Below, piece after piece: positions 53,023 through 62,589 of a DNA stretch of 64,000 nucleotides. A program made the translations under genes and the position numbers. Origin of the DNA: Chthoniobacter flavus. Lineage in GTDB: Bacteria; Verrucomicrobiota; Verrucomicrobiia; Chthoniobacterales; Terrimicrobiaceae. A model generated the notes under the pieces. The model was given only the letters and a program-made list of their open reading frames with translations. It did not search any database and was not told where the DNA came from. The stretch is from assembly GCA_945883435.1 (NCBI GenBank), contig CAMCXK010000001.1:62001-126000 (forward strand), read 5' to 3'. Positions within the stretch are counted from its first letter, which is position 1. The number at the start of each line of letters is the position of its first letter.

Positions 53023-54005
53023 AGGTGCTGTTGGATCTCCTCCGACAGCGGAGCAAGTCCCGGAATCCGCGCAACAACAAAATCCAGCAACCGCATTGCC
53101 GCCGGTATGTGTTGCAGGAATGCCGGTTTGTTTTTTTTCAAACCGAGAAATCCATAGGCCCCGAGTGCCTGCATGAGCCTTTGCAAGGCGCAGAGGTGGA
53201 AGACCTCCTCGAATCCGGGGACCAAGGGCCGCCCGGCGGCGTCCCGCGCAGAACGGTAAATCGAGACCAACTCGTCGCGCTCCGCCGGGCTCAGTGTCAC
53301 ATACGGATCAAACACAATCGAAGCGAGATCGTAGGCATCCACCCCGGGTCTCAATCCCTGAAAATCAATCATCACGGCCGTGCCATCCCGAATGATCACG
53401 TTCTGGGATTGGAAATCGCGGTGAACAAGGACGCGTTCGCATCCGGCCAAGCGCCCGGGGATTTCCCCAAGAGCCGGGAGCGAGGCCAATTCCGCCAAGC
53501 GCTTATCCCCCGTTTGGAAAAAACCACCCAGGCAATGCTCGAAAAAGTATCCCTGCTCCCATCGATACAGGGCCTCGTCAAACCCCGGTTCCAATTCCAG
53601 CGGTGCGTCGGCGAAGGACTCGGTTGCGCAGGTGTGCAATTTCGCCAACTCCTCCAAAGCCGATCTGTAAAGCGGCAACCGCACCTCCCATGGCTCCTCC
53701 CGGAAGGCCCACAAATCCACCGGCCCCGCATCTTCCATCCACAAGCAACCTTCCGCAGGGAGATGCCGGAGGATGGCCGGAACGCTCACTCCGCTTGTAG
53801 CCAGAAAACGGGCGATCTCCACAAAACGGGCGTTTTCCCGGCGTTCATCCGTGTAACGGGCGAAAACCATTTTTCGGGAACCCGAGACCACCCGGAAGTA
53901 GCTCCGGCCCGAACCACCCTTTTCCAAAGGTTCGGCATGCGCCGGCAGTTCCCACCCGGGGAACTCGCGACTGGTCAAATCCATCACCTCGGAAGCTGTT
54001 ATCAT
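53019..54005 (-). CDS. Aminoglycoside phosphotransferase-fold sugar kinase, possible maltokinase
   Basis: The 328-residue protein has a kinase-like fold: a glycine-rich loop (KGGSGRSYFRV), a lysine region (MVFARYTDE), the catalytic loop VLVHRDFQSQNVII and the metal aspartate in MIDFQGLRPGVDAYDLASIV. This is the COG3178/AmgK type, known for N-acetylmuramate or amino-sugar kinases. Its ATGA coupling to glgE raises the alternative that it makes maltose 1-phosphate, as maltokinase (Mak/Pep2, same fold) does in actinobacteria. The start at 54005 is uncertain; in-frame ATGs exist at 54113 and seven codons further in. Confidence 0.8.
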   Translation of the reverse strand: MITASEVMDLTSREFPGWELPAHAEPLEKGGSGRSYFRVVSGSRKMVFARYTDERRENARFVEIARFLATSGVSVPAILRHLPAEGCLWMEDAGPVDLWAFREEPWEVRLPLYRSALEELAKLHTCATESFADAPLELEPGFDEALYRWEQGYFFEHCLGGFFQTGDKRLAELASLPALGEIPGRLAGCERVLVHRDFQSQNVIIRDGTAVMIDFQGLRPGVDAYDLASIVFDPYVTLSPAERDELVSIYRSARDAAGRPLVPGFEEVFHLCALQRLMQALGAYGFLGLKKNKPAFLQHIPAAMRLLDFVVARIPGLAPLSEEIQQHL

Positions 54006-54159
54006 GAACGGGGAGATTCTTGAGTCTGCGTGCCGAAAAAACGAGGCCAGAGTGTGGGAAGCGGCTTTTTCATCATTCAGTGGGATTTGATGTGCCGGTG
54101 CCCCGTCTTGCAAAATCCCCTTCCGGTGGGGCGCTCCTCCGTGCGATTGAAGAGGTCGT

Positions 54160-55347
54160 ATGAAACGCGGATTTCTTGAAAAGCTGATTGAACGGTTGCC
54201 GCTGGTGCAACCCGGGGAGGTTCAAAACTACCTTGTCGAGATCGCCCGCGAAAAGGGGTTTCTCGAAACCATTTTCAACGCGATTCTGGAGGGGGTTCTG
54301 GTCACAGACCCGCGCGGGCGTCTCCTGTATATCAACCGTGCGGCTTGTTCGTTTTTCGGCATCGACTCCGCTGTGATCCTCGGCAAGCCGCTGGCCGAAA
54401 CCGTTCGCGGAATTGAATGGGAAAACCTGACCGGACCCGGCGGCGAAACCGTCAGCCGCGACCTGGAGGTATTCTACCCGGAAAACCGGCTTTTGAATTT
54501 TTATGCGGTGCCCCTCATGAGCGAAGCCACCGAGGGGCAAACGCCGGAATTGGTGGGGCGTGCCGTCATCCTCCGCGATGTCACCCGCAGCCACCGTGCC
54601 ACCCAGGAGACCATCGAAAGCGAGCGGTTCTCCGCCCTCACCATGCTGGCCGCCGGTGTGGCCCATGAAATCGGAAATCCCCTGAACTCGCTCAATATCC
54701 ACCTTCAACTCATGCAAAGGCACATTGCGAAGGTGCCGCCCAAGCTCCGCCCCAAACTGGAGGAGTCGGTGGCCGTGGCCCGTGGCGAGGTGTCGCGCCT
54801 CGACAGCATCATCACCCAGTTCCTCCGCGCCATACGCCCGCAGGCGATCCAGCCCGAGCCGGTCGATGTCAACACGCTTGTCGAGGAGGCGCTCGATTTC
54901 CTGCGCGTCGAGATTCAGGACCGCGACATCCTTGTCGAGCGCGAGTTGGCCCAAGGCCTGCCCATCCTCCACCTCGATCGCGACCAGATCAAACAAGCCT
55001 TCTACAACATCTGCCGGAACTCGTTCCAGGCCATGAAATCCGGCGGCATCCTGCGCGTTGGCACATCGGCCACTCCGACCCACGTTCGCATTGTCTTCAA
55101 CGACACGGGGGGCGGCATTCCCCCGGACCACATCACACGGATTTTCGAGCCTTATTTCACAACCAAGCCCGGAGGCAACGGGCTTGGCCTTCTGATCGTG
55201 CGCCGTATTGTCAGAGCCCACGGCGGCGAGGTGGTGCTGGAGAGTTCTCCCGGCCGCGGACTTACGTTAACAATCCTTCTGCCCCGCGCGGACCGGCACG
55301 TGCGGCTTTTGGAACAAGGACCATCCCATGACACAGATCAACACTGA
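54160..55347 (+). CDS. PAS-domain sensor histidine kinase (NtrB/AtoS-like), cytoplasmic
   Basis: The 395-residue kinase has no membrane helix. A PAS domain (about 36-140; LEGVLVTDPRGRLLYINRAA) is followed by a dimerisation helix with the phospho-histidine His169 in AAGVAHEIGNPLNSLNIHLQ. An ATPase domain then shows the N box near FYNICRNSFQAM, the G1 box DTGGGIPP and the G2 box GGNGLGL. The H-box HEIGNPL is that of NtrB/FlgS-type kinases, which work with sigma-54 activators. No response regulator is adjacent. A Shine-Dalgarno-like GAAGAGG precedes the ATG, which is rare in this window. It overlaps the DUF5069-like gene by 20 bases. Confidence 0.92.
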   Translation: MKRGFLEKLIERLPLVQPGEVQNYLVEIAREKGFLETIFNAILEGVLVTDPRGRLLYINRAACSFFGIDSAVILGKPLAETVRGIEWENLTGPGGETVSRDLEVFYPENRLLNFYAVPLMSEATEGQTPELVGRAVILRDVTRSHRATQETIESERFSALTMLAAGVAHEIGNPLNSLNIHLQLMQRHIAKVPPKLRPKLEESVAVARGEVSRLDSIITQFLRAIRPQAIQPEPVDVNTLVEEALDFLRVEIQDRDILVERELAQGLPILHLDRDQIKQAFYNICRNSFQAMKSGGILRVGTSATPTHVRIVFNDTGGGIPPDHITRIFEPYFTTKPGGNGLGLLIVRRIVRAHGGEVVLESSPGRGLTLTILLPRADRHVRLLEQGPSHDTDQH

Positions 55348-55837
55348 CCCGCTCGTCGCCATCCACCAGGAGGCCTCCCGTCTTTACGACTCGGGCGAGC
55401 GCTCTCCCGACCGCATTTTATCGCCGGAATCCGCAGTCTGGATTTCCCGTCACGGCTTGAGCCTGCAATTTGTTTTCGATTGCGTGGACGACCTCGCCCG
55501 TTACGGGGAGCCGTCTGTGGAGGATTTTATTGCCTTGGCCCTTCAGCGGGCCGCTTTTCACGCCGCTCTCCCCCCGGGAGCTGCGGTCCCCGCGATTTTG
55601 ACCGAGCCCGAGCTTCCCCCGAAGGCTGAGGCGTTTGATGGGATCCCGTGGCTCCCGCGTATTGTGCGCAAGGCACAGGCCTTTCTGGAGGGCAATCTGT
55701 GCGATGAAATCATGTATGGCTGCGCCGGCGACCGCGCGTTTTTGAAGAAACACGGCCTCACCCTGCCCGGGTTCCTCGTCCTGTCCCGGCAGGAATCGTT
55801 CGACCTGGCCTCCATCCGGCGGTCGCTGCGCGGTTAG
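55328..55837 (+). CDS. DUF5069-like protein following the histidine kinase
   Basis: The 169-residue protein contains FDGIPWLPRIVRKAQAFLEG and MYGCAGDRAFLKKHGL, which resemble the DUF5069 signature common in Verrucomicrobia. The N-terminal third is helical and not recognised. No enzymatic residue is obvious and function is unknown. Its start lies inside the kinase 3' end (20-base overlap), so the two genes share a transcript; it may modulate the kinase. Confidence 0.7.
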   Translation: MTQINTDPLVAIHQEASRLYDSGERSPDRILSPESAVWISRHGLSLQFVFDCVDDLARYGEPSVEDFIALALQRAAFHAALPPGAAVPAILTEPELPPKAEAFDGIPWLPRIVRKAQAFLEGNLCDEIMYGCAGDRAFLKKHGLTLPGFLVLSRQESFDLASIRRSLRG

Positions 55838-56538
55838 GCCTCCGCCCGCGTGTTTTCGTATTCGTGAAGAAAGCGGGCGTAGGCGAGTTCGTCCTGTGCG
55901 CCGCTGAAAACAAACAAGCCGATCAACACGAGCATCGGATTGGTAAAAAAACCCGCCGCCGCAAAACCCACGGCCAGCACCTGCCCGACCCGCGCCGCGA
56001 TTTGTGTGGCCCGGAAGTGCCCGCAGCCCATGGCCAGCACGGCCCGCAAAATCCGGCCGCCATCCATGGGAAACGCGGGGATCATGTTGAACAAAACCAA
56101 CCCGGCATTGACGGTCAAAAGCTGCTGTAAAAACAAACGCTCCGGCGTGGGCGGTCCGCTGAAAAGTCCGCCCCCGGCGAACAGCAGAATTCCAAGCACC
56201 CCGGCAATGGCGACGTTGACCGCCGGGCCCGCCACTGCGATCACCAGCTCCTGCAGCGGTCGCGAGGGAATGCGCGTCATGCGGGCGACTCCGCCAAAGG
56301 GCAAAAGTGTGATGTCCGGCGTGGGGATGCCATAGTGGCGTCCCGCGAGCGCGTGTCCGAACTCGTGCAGAAGCACGCAAAGAAACAACGCGAGAATGAA
56401 TACAATTTCGTTGCCGGCGCCTGCCGCGCCACCCTCCTGCCATCCGCTCCAGCCGAAAAAGAGCGGCAGCAGCAAAAAGGTGATGTGGATGCGCACATCG
56501 ATTCCCGCAACCCGGCACACGCGAAAGGACCATTTCAT
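55834..56538 (-). CDS. Site-2 protease family membrane metalloprotease (M50)
   Basis: The 234-residue protein has about six membrane helices with the zinc motif HEFGH (His58, Glu59, His62) and the third ligand region NMIPAFPMDGGRIL (Asp159). It has LPFGGVARM as in the SpoIVFB/Rip3-like group but lacks C-terminal CBS domains. Such proteases cut transmembrane segments, often of anti-sigma factors. The substrate is unknown. It converges by 4 bases with the DUF5069-like gene and is divergent from serA. Confidence 0.92.
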   Translation of the reverse strand: MKWSFRVCRVAGIDVRIHITFLLLPLFFGWSGWQEGGAAGAGNEIVFILALFLCVLLHEFGHALAGRHYGIPTPDITLLPFGGVARMTRIPSRPLQELVIAVAGPAVNVAIAGVLGILLFAGGGLFSGPPTPERLFLQQLLTVNAGLVLFNMIPAFPMDGGRILRAVLAMGCGHFRATQIAARVGQVLAVGFAAAGFFTNPMLVLIGLFVFSGAQDELAYARFLHEYENTRAEA

Positions 56539-56636
56539 AAAAATTGATTTTCCGGCGGGCGATTTCCCTTAAGGTTTTTCGAGGTCGGGCGCCTGCCGTC
56601 CGCCAAGAACCATCCACCATTCCGAAAGAAAAGAAA

Positions 56637-58241
56637 ATGTCCCATTCCATTCCGAAAGTTCTCGTCGCCGATCCCGTCTCAGCCCGTGGTGTCGAGGAAT
56701 TGGCTGCCGGCGGCACCCTTGACGTGGTGGTCCAAACCGGCCTCCCCGAAGCCGAGTTGATCCGCATCATTCCCGAATTTTCAGCCCTTGTGGTGCGCAG
56801 CCAGACAAAAGTCACCGCCGCCGTGCTGGATGCCGCCACCCGGCTGAAGGTCGTCGGCCGCGCCGGGGTGGGAGTGGACAACGTCGATGTGGAAGCCGCC
56901 ACCCGTCGCGGGGTGATTGTCATGAACACGCCCGGCGGCAACACGATTTCCACCGCCGAACACGCTTTTTCGCTGCTGGTGAGCACCGCCCGCAGCATTC
57001 CGCAAGCCGATGCGAGCATGCGTGCCGGTCGTTGGGACCGCAAAAAATTCGAAGGCGTGGAACTCTACGGAAAAACCCTCGGCATTCTGGGCATGGGCCG
57101 GATCGGCACCGAACTCGCCCGCCGCGCCCTGGCGTTTGGAATGCGTGTTTTGGCCTACGATCCCTATCTGTCGATGGCCCGTGCACGCAGTCTTCAAGTG
57201 GAGCTGATCGAGGAGCTCGATGCCCTGCTGCCCCAAGCCGATTTTATCAGCATGCACATGCCGCTCACCGACGAGACCCGCCACATGCTCGATGCCCGCC
57301 GTTTGGCGCTGTGCAAGAAGGGTGCGCGTATCGTGAACTGCGCCCGTGGCGGGCTCGTGGACGAATCCGCCCTGTGCGATGCGCTTCAGTCGGGCCATCT
57401 CGGCGCGGCCGCGCTTGATGTTTACGAGGTGGAGCCCCCGCCGGCCGACTTCCCGCTGCGGGCATTGCCCAACATCGTTTTCACTCCGCACCTGGGTGCC
57501 AGCACCGCCGAGGCCCAGGAAAACGTGGGTATCGAAATCGCCCAGGCGATCCGCGCCGCCTTGCTGGAGGGGGAAATCCGCAACGCGGTCAACATGCCAA
57601 GCATCGATGCGAAGACTGCTGCCGTTGTCAAACCCTACCTCACCCTCGGCGACAAACTCGGACGTTTTGCCGCCCAGCTCGCTCCCAAACGCAATGACCG
57701 GGTGGTCATCACCTACGGTGGCAAGGCGGTCGAAATGCCCACCGACGCGATCAGCCGCGCCATTCTCACCGGATTTCTCAAGCACGCCGGAGGCGAGGAG
57801 GTGAACAGCGTCAACGTGCGCAGCATGGCTTCGACGCTCGGCCTCGATGTGGAGGAAATCCGCTCGAGCGAACAGACCGACTTCAACGAATGGCTCCACA
57901 TCGCTGTCCACAGCGGGGACACACGGGTGTCGATCGGTGGCACGTTTTTCGGTGCCAAAAACGACCCCCGTATTGTGCGGGTGAATGGCAATCCGGTCGA
58001 GGTCACCCCCTCGGGCGTGGTGTTGATGCTGGAAAACCGCGACCGCCCCGGCATCGTGGGGCACATCGGCACGATCCTCGGCGAGGAGAAGGTGAATATC
58101 GCCAGCATGAGCCTGTCCCGCAGTGAACAGGGCGGCATGGCACTGACGCTTCTCAACCTCGACAGCGCCCCGGCCGCCACGGTGGTGGGCCGCCTGTCCT
58201 CGGACCCTGATATCCACAGCGCCCGCGTGGTGGTCCTGTAG
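56637..58241 (+). CDS. serA: D-3-phosphoglycerate dehydrogenase SerA (long form)
   Basis: SerA carries out the first step of serine synthesis. The 534-residue protein is the long type: substrate and NAD domains (LGMGRIGTELARRALAFGMR, catalytic His in VFTPHLGAST), an intervening regulatory domain (about 325-455; AQLAPKRNDRVVITYGGKAV) and a C-terminal ACT domain (LENRDRPGIVGHIGTILGEE) that would sense serine. The ATG at 56637 gives MSHSIPKVLVADP, the usual N-terminus, though the frame is open 31 codons earlier. A GAAAG tract precedes it. Confidence 0.95.
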   Translation: MSHSIPKVLVADPVSARGVEELAAGGTLDVVVQTGLPEAELIRIIPEFSALVVRSQTKVTAAVLDAATRLKVVGRAGVGVDNVDVEAATRRGVIVMNTPGGNTISTAEHAFSLLVSTARSIPQADASMRAGRWDRKKFEGVELYGKTLGILGMGRIGTELARRALAFGMRVLAYDPYLSMARARSLQVELIEELDALLPQADFISMHMPLTDETRHMLDARRLALCKKGARIVNCARGGLVDESALCDALQSGHLGAAALDVYEVEPPPADFPLRALPNIVFTPHLGASTAEAQENVGIEIAQAIRAALLEGEIRNAVNMPSIDAKTAAVVKPYLTLGDKLGRFAAQLAPKRNDRVVITYGGKAVEMPTDAISRAILTGFLKHAGGEEVNSVNVRSMASTLGLDVEEIRSSEQTDFNEWLHIAVHSGDTRVSIGGTFFGAKNDPRIVRVNGNPVEVTPSGVVLMLENRDRPGIVGHIGTILGEEKVNIASMSLSRSEQGGMALTLLNLDSAPAATVVGRLSSDPDIHSARVVVL

Positions 58242-58255
58242 CCCCCTGAGACCCC

Positions 58256-58786
58256 GTGGAGCAGGGCGAGGCGATCCTTATCCGCAAGCAAGCCTGGCGC
58301 GACACCAGCCTGCTGGCCACATGGATCACCCCCTCGCGTGGGAAGGTGTCGACCATGGCCCGTTCGGCAAGGAAGCCCGGCAGCCCGTTCGGCGGAGTGT
58401 TGGATCTTTTTCACACCGTCGAAATCGGCTACGCTCCGGCGAAACGCGGCGACCTGCACACGTTGAAAGAGGTCAGGCTTCTCCGCCCGTTCCAGTCCCC
58501 TTCGACTCCCAACCTTTTTCTGGCCGGCTATTTCGCCGAACTTGTCGATCTCTCGACGCAGGACGGCCACGAGGCGCCGGGGCTCTACAACCTTTTTTCA
58601 CGGGCGATCGGGTTTTTATCCAGTCAACCCGCCAACCGCCGCGCCTTGGAGTTTTTTGAAACCGAAATGTGCCGCGTGCTGGGAATCCTCGAGGAGAAGG
58701 CCACTGCCCTCCGCACCATCGAGCATTACTGCGGCCGGATTCCCGGATCCCGCAACGCGGTTTGCAGTCTGCTTTGCCGGCCATGA
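58256..58786 (+). CDS. recO: DNA repair protein RecO, short form
   Basis: RecO loads RecA at gaps with RecR. The protein (176 residues, GTG start) has the N-terminal OB-fold (EAILIRKQAWRDTSLLATW, KVSTMARSARKPGSPFGGVL, DLFHTVEIGYAPAKRGDLHT) and a reduced helical domain. Typical RecO is 230-250 residues with a zinc finger; neither the Cys4 motif nor the full C-terminus is present. It follows serA by 14 bases and overlaps rlpA by ATGA. Confidence 0.85.
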   Translation: MEQGEAILIRKQAWRDTSLLATWITPSRGKVSTMARSARKPGSPFGGVLDLFHTVEIGYAPAKRGDLHTLKEVRLLRPFQSPSTPNLFLAGYFAELVDLSTQDGHEAPGLYNLFSRAIGFLSSQPANRRALEFFETEMCRVLGILEEKATALRTIEHYCGRIPGSRNAVCSLLCRP

Positions 58787-59277
58787 TGCGCCTCCCGATT
58801 CTCGCCGTCTGCCTGCTTCTGCTCTCCGCCTGCGCGGGTGGCTCGTTTGAGGGTTACAAAATCAAACCTTATTCGATCCGCGGTGTGCGCTACCATCCGA
58901 TGCCGCCCCGCCATGCCGTTGGACACGTCGAAACCGGCGTGGCCTCGCACTACTCCGAGCATTTTCTTTTTTTCCCGGGAAAAACCGCCACCGGCGAAAA
59001 CCTCTGGCCCTGGACGCGCGCCGCCGCCCACAAAACCCTTCCGATTCCTTGCGTGGTCCGGGTGACCAATTTAAAAAACGGAAAATCCACCAAGGTCCGG
59101 GTCAACGACCGGGGACCATTCATTCGGGGACGCATGCTGGATGTCACCAAACCCGTCGCGGACGAACTCGGCTTCACACGCCAGGGCCTCACCAACGTGC
59201 GCATTGAGGTTCTCAGTGTCGGGGACGGTCCTTACAAAATCACGCGCCACTCGCGCCACCTGCCCCCCTTGCCATGA
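58783..59277 (+). CDS. rlpA: RlpA-like septal ring lytic transglycosylase (lipoprotein)
   Basis: The 164-residue lipoprotein has the lipobox LLLLSACAGG (Cys17) and a double-psi beta-barrel: GVASHYSEHFLFFPGKTATG, AAHKTLPIPCVVRVTNLKNG, VNDRGPFIRGRMLDVT. RlpA cleaves naked glycan strands at the septum. The SPOR domain found in E. coli is absent, as in many short family members. It overlaps both recO and the following transporter by ATGA. Confidence 0.9.
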   Translation: MMRLPILAVCLLLLSACAGGSFEGYKIKPYSIRGVRYHPMPPRHAVGHVETGVASHYSEHFLFFPGKTATGENLWPWTRAAAHKTLPIPCVVRVTNLKNGKSTKVRVNDRGPFIRGRMLDVTKPVADELGFTRQGLTNVRIEVLSVGDGPYKITRHSRHLPPLP

Positions 59278-60254
59278 CCGGTGCTTTCCATCCGCCTCCC
59301 AACGGGCCGAAACCCGCCGCTTGGCAAATCGTGCTGGCCTTCGCCGTCGTGTATCTAGGTTACGGCCTGAACTTCCTCGCTGTGAAGGTCGGCGTGGAAT
59401 CTCTGCCGGCCTTTTTCTTTGCGGCCTCGCATGTTTTCGCCGCCGGGGTCGTTCTGTGGGCCTGGCGGGCGATCCGCCAACAACCGCTCTGGCTGCCTCC
59501 CGGGGGGCTGGGCAAGGCATTCCTGGCCGCGATCTTTCTTTTCGTGGGCGGCGTGGGACTCGTCACCGAGGGGGAGAAACTCGGAGTCGCCTCCGGTCAG
59601 GCCGCGATGCTCAAGGCCTCCGTGCCCCTCTGGGTGGCGGTGCTCGAGGCGCTGCGCCCGAACGGGGAACGCCCGACTTGGCTGATCGGAGCGGGCTTGG
59701 CGACCGGCGCCGCCGGGGTGGTCTTTCTCGTGTTGCCTCGATTGTCCTCCGCGCCGGGCGGGGAGATGGCTGGAATCCTGGCGCTCCTCTTCTCCGCATT
59801 GCTTTTTGCTATCGGCACGGTGTTTGTCCGCCACCACCCGCCGGGGCCGGATTCCACGTTGAGCGCCACCTGGATGATGCTCGCGGGCGGACTTCTGCTC
59901 GGCCTGGCGGGACTGGCCTTTGGCGAACGAATGGAGGTTTCGGCCTCCGACTTCACACCCGCCTTCTGGATGGCGTTCGGATTTCTGCTGCTGGGGCACT
60001 CGCTCGCGGCCTTCACCGCGTTGAATTGGCTTTTGCGCCACCTGCCGGCCCCGGTGGTAACGACCAAATTCTATGTGTCGCCCGCCATTGCCACGCTGGC
60101 CGGATTTTTGGTTCTTCAAGAACCCGTGTCGCTGTCGTCCCTCGGGGGGCTTGTGTTGATCCTCGCGGGGGTGGCAGTTGTCCTCTGGGGGGAAAGCCGT
60201 CGCCAGTTCACACCCGCACTCCGCATCGACGATGCCGATGAACTCGACGAATGA
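59274..60254 (+). CDS. DMT superfamily (EamA) transporter
   Basis: The 326-residue protein has ten hydrophobic helices in two EamA repeats (about 20-150 and 165-310), e.g. SGQAAMLKASVPLWVAVLEA in the first and PAPVVTTKFYVSPAIATLAG in the second. EamA proteins move metabolites or amino acids; the substrate here is unassigned. It is coupled to rlpA by ATGA and precedes the amtB promoter region. Confidence 0.88.
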   Translation: MTGAFHPPPNGPKPAAWQIVLAFAVVYLGYGLNFLAVKVGVESLPAFFFAASHVFAAGVVLWAWRAIRQQPLWLPPGGLGKAFLAAIFLFVGGVGLVTEGEKLGVASGQAAMLKASVPLWVAVLEALRPNGERPTWLIGAGLATGAAGVVFLVLPRLSSAPGGEMAGILALLFSALLFAIGTVFVRHHPPGPDSTLSATWMMLAGGLLLGLAGLAFGERMEVSASDFTPAFWMAFGFLLLGHSLAAFTALNWLLRHLPAPVVTTKFYVSPAIATLAGFLVLQEPVSLSSLGGLVLILAGVAVVLWGESRRQFTPALRIDDADELDE

Positions 60255-60287
60255 CGGGTCTCCTGATTCGGGTTGGTGGTGTTTGCG

Positions 60288-60307
60288 GTTGGTCAAAAAA
60301 AACCAAC
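60288..60307. promoter_or_regulatory. Inverted repeat upstream of the amtB promoter (candidate activator site)
   Basis: GTTGGT-N8-ACCAAC, a perfect 6-base inverted repeat with an A-rich spacer, lies about 85-104 bases upstream of the predicted amtB transcription start. That is the distance expected for a sigma-54 enhancer-binding protein. It does not match the NtrC consensus closely. It could instead be a weak terminator stem for the preceding transporter gene. Confidence 0.35.
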
Positions 60308-60339
60308 GTCCCCCGGTTTGGAGATTTTTGAGCGTTCTC

Positions 60340-60355
60340 GAGGGAATCCTCCCTC
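60340..60355. repeat. Short inverted repeat next to the amtB promoter
   Basis: GAGGGA-ATCC-TCCCTC forms a 6-base stem with a 4-base loop immediately upstream of the -24 element. It could be a transcription terminator for the upstream gene or an operator; there is no T tract. Confidence 0.3.
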
Positions 60356-60364
60356 TTGAAAGGG

Positions 60365-60381
60365 TTGGCACGGCTTTTGCG
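60365..60381 (+). promoter_or_regulatory. Sigma-54 promoter of amtB-glnK
   Basis: TTGGCACGGCTTTTGCG matches the RpoN consensus TTGGCACG-N4-TTGC exactly at the invariant positions and spacing (GG at 60367-60368, GC at 60379-60380). The predicted start is near 60392, 27 bases before the amtB ATG. This fits nitrogen-limited expression through an NtrC-type activator. Confidence 0.88.
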
Positions 60382-60418
60382 TAAAGGTTGGCGGCGGCCT
60401 ACCGGTCGCCCTCAACCA

Positions 60419-62258
<1,840 letters not shown>

Positions 62259-62281
62259 GCAATCGGAGAGGCTGAGTGTGG

Positions 62282-62316
62282 GCGGCGGGGGAATGTGAGG
62301 TCCCCCGCCGCTTTCC
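62282..62316 (+). terminator. Rho-independent terminator after glnK
   Basis: GCGGCGGGGG at 62282-62291 pairs perfectly with CCCCCGCCGC at 62302-62311 around a 10-base loop, followed by a TTT run. It closes the amtB-glnK unit. Confidence 0.75.
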
Positions 62317-62379
62317 GTTCGGGGAAGGCTTTTCGATTGCCCGAAGCCCGCAGGCTGGGATACTCGGTGTCCACGTTGT

Positions 62380-62586
62380 ATGGATCAAACCCTTGCCCTG
62401 CGCGAACTCCAGATCGAGCGCAAACACTTCATCATCGAACTCCGCCAAAACGAGCGCGGGCGCTTCTTGAAAATCACCGAGGAATCCCACGGCCGGCGCA
62501 ACACGGTCATCATTCCCAGCACGGGACTGGACGACTTCGAGGATCTTCTCGATCAAGTGCTCACGGAGGGCGAGAATATCGACTGA
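62380..62586 (+). CDS. PUR-alpha-like nucleic-acid-binding protein (DUF3276-type)
   Basis: The 68-residue protein contains HFIIELRQNERGRFLKITEE and a C-terminal helix GLDDFEDLLDQVL, matching a single PUR repeat (four strands and a helix) as in bacterial PUR-alpha homologues, which bind single-stranded DNA or RNA and act as dimers. It lies 3 bases before rfbB and after the glnK terminator. Its role is unknown. A small basic/acidic protein of another family is possible but the pattern fits well. Confidence 0.78.
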   Translation: MDQTLALRELQIERKHFIIELRQNERGRFLKITEESHGRRNTVIIPSTGLDDFEDLLDQVLTEGENID

Positions 62587-62589
62587 TCC

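Noticed and set aside
54094-54112. Sigma-54-like sequence before the histidine kinase gene
   Set aside because: The GG and GC elements are eleven bases apart instead of ten, a spacing RpoN tolerates poorly, and the -24 box is poor.
56781-58217. A 478-residue minus-strand frame opposite serA
   Set aside because: It is antisense to a complete SerA with all motifs. The His/Gly/Ala-rich composition is typical of a shadow frame.
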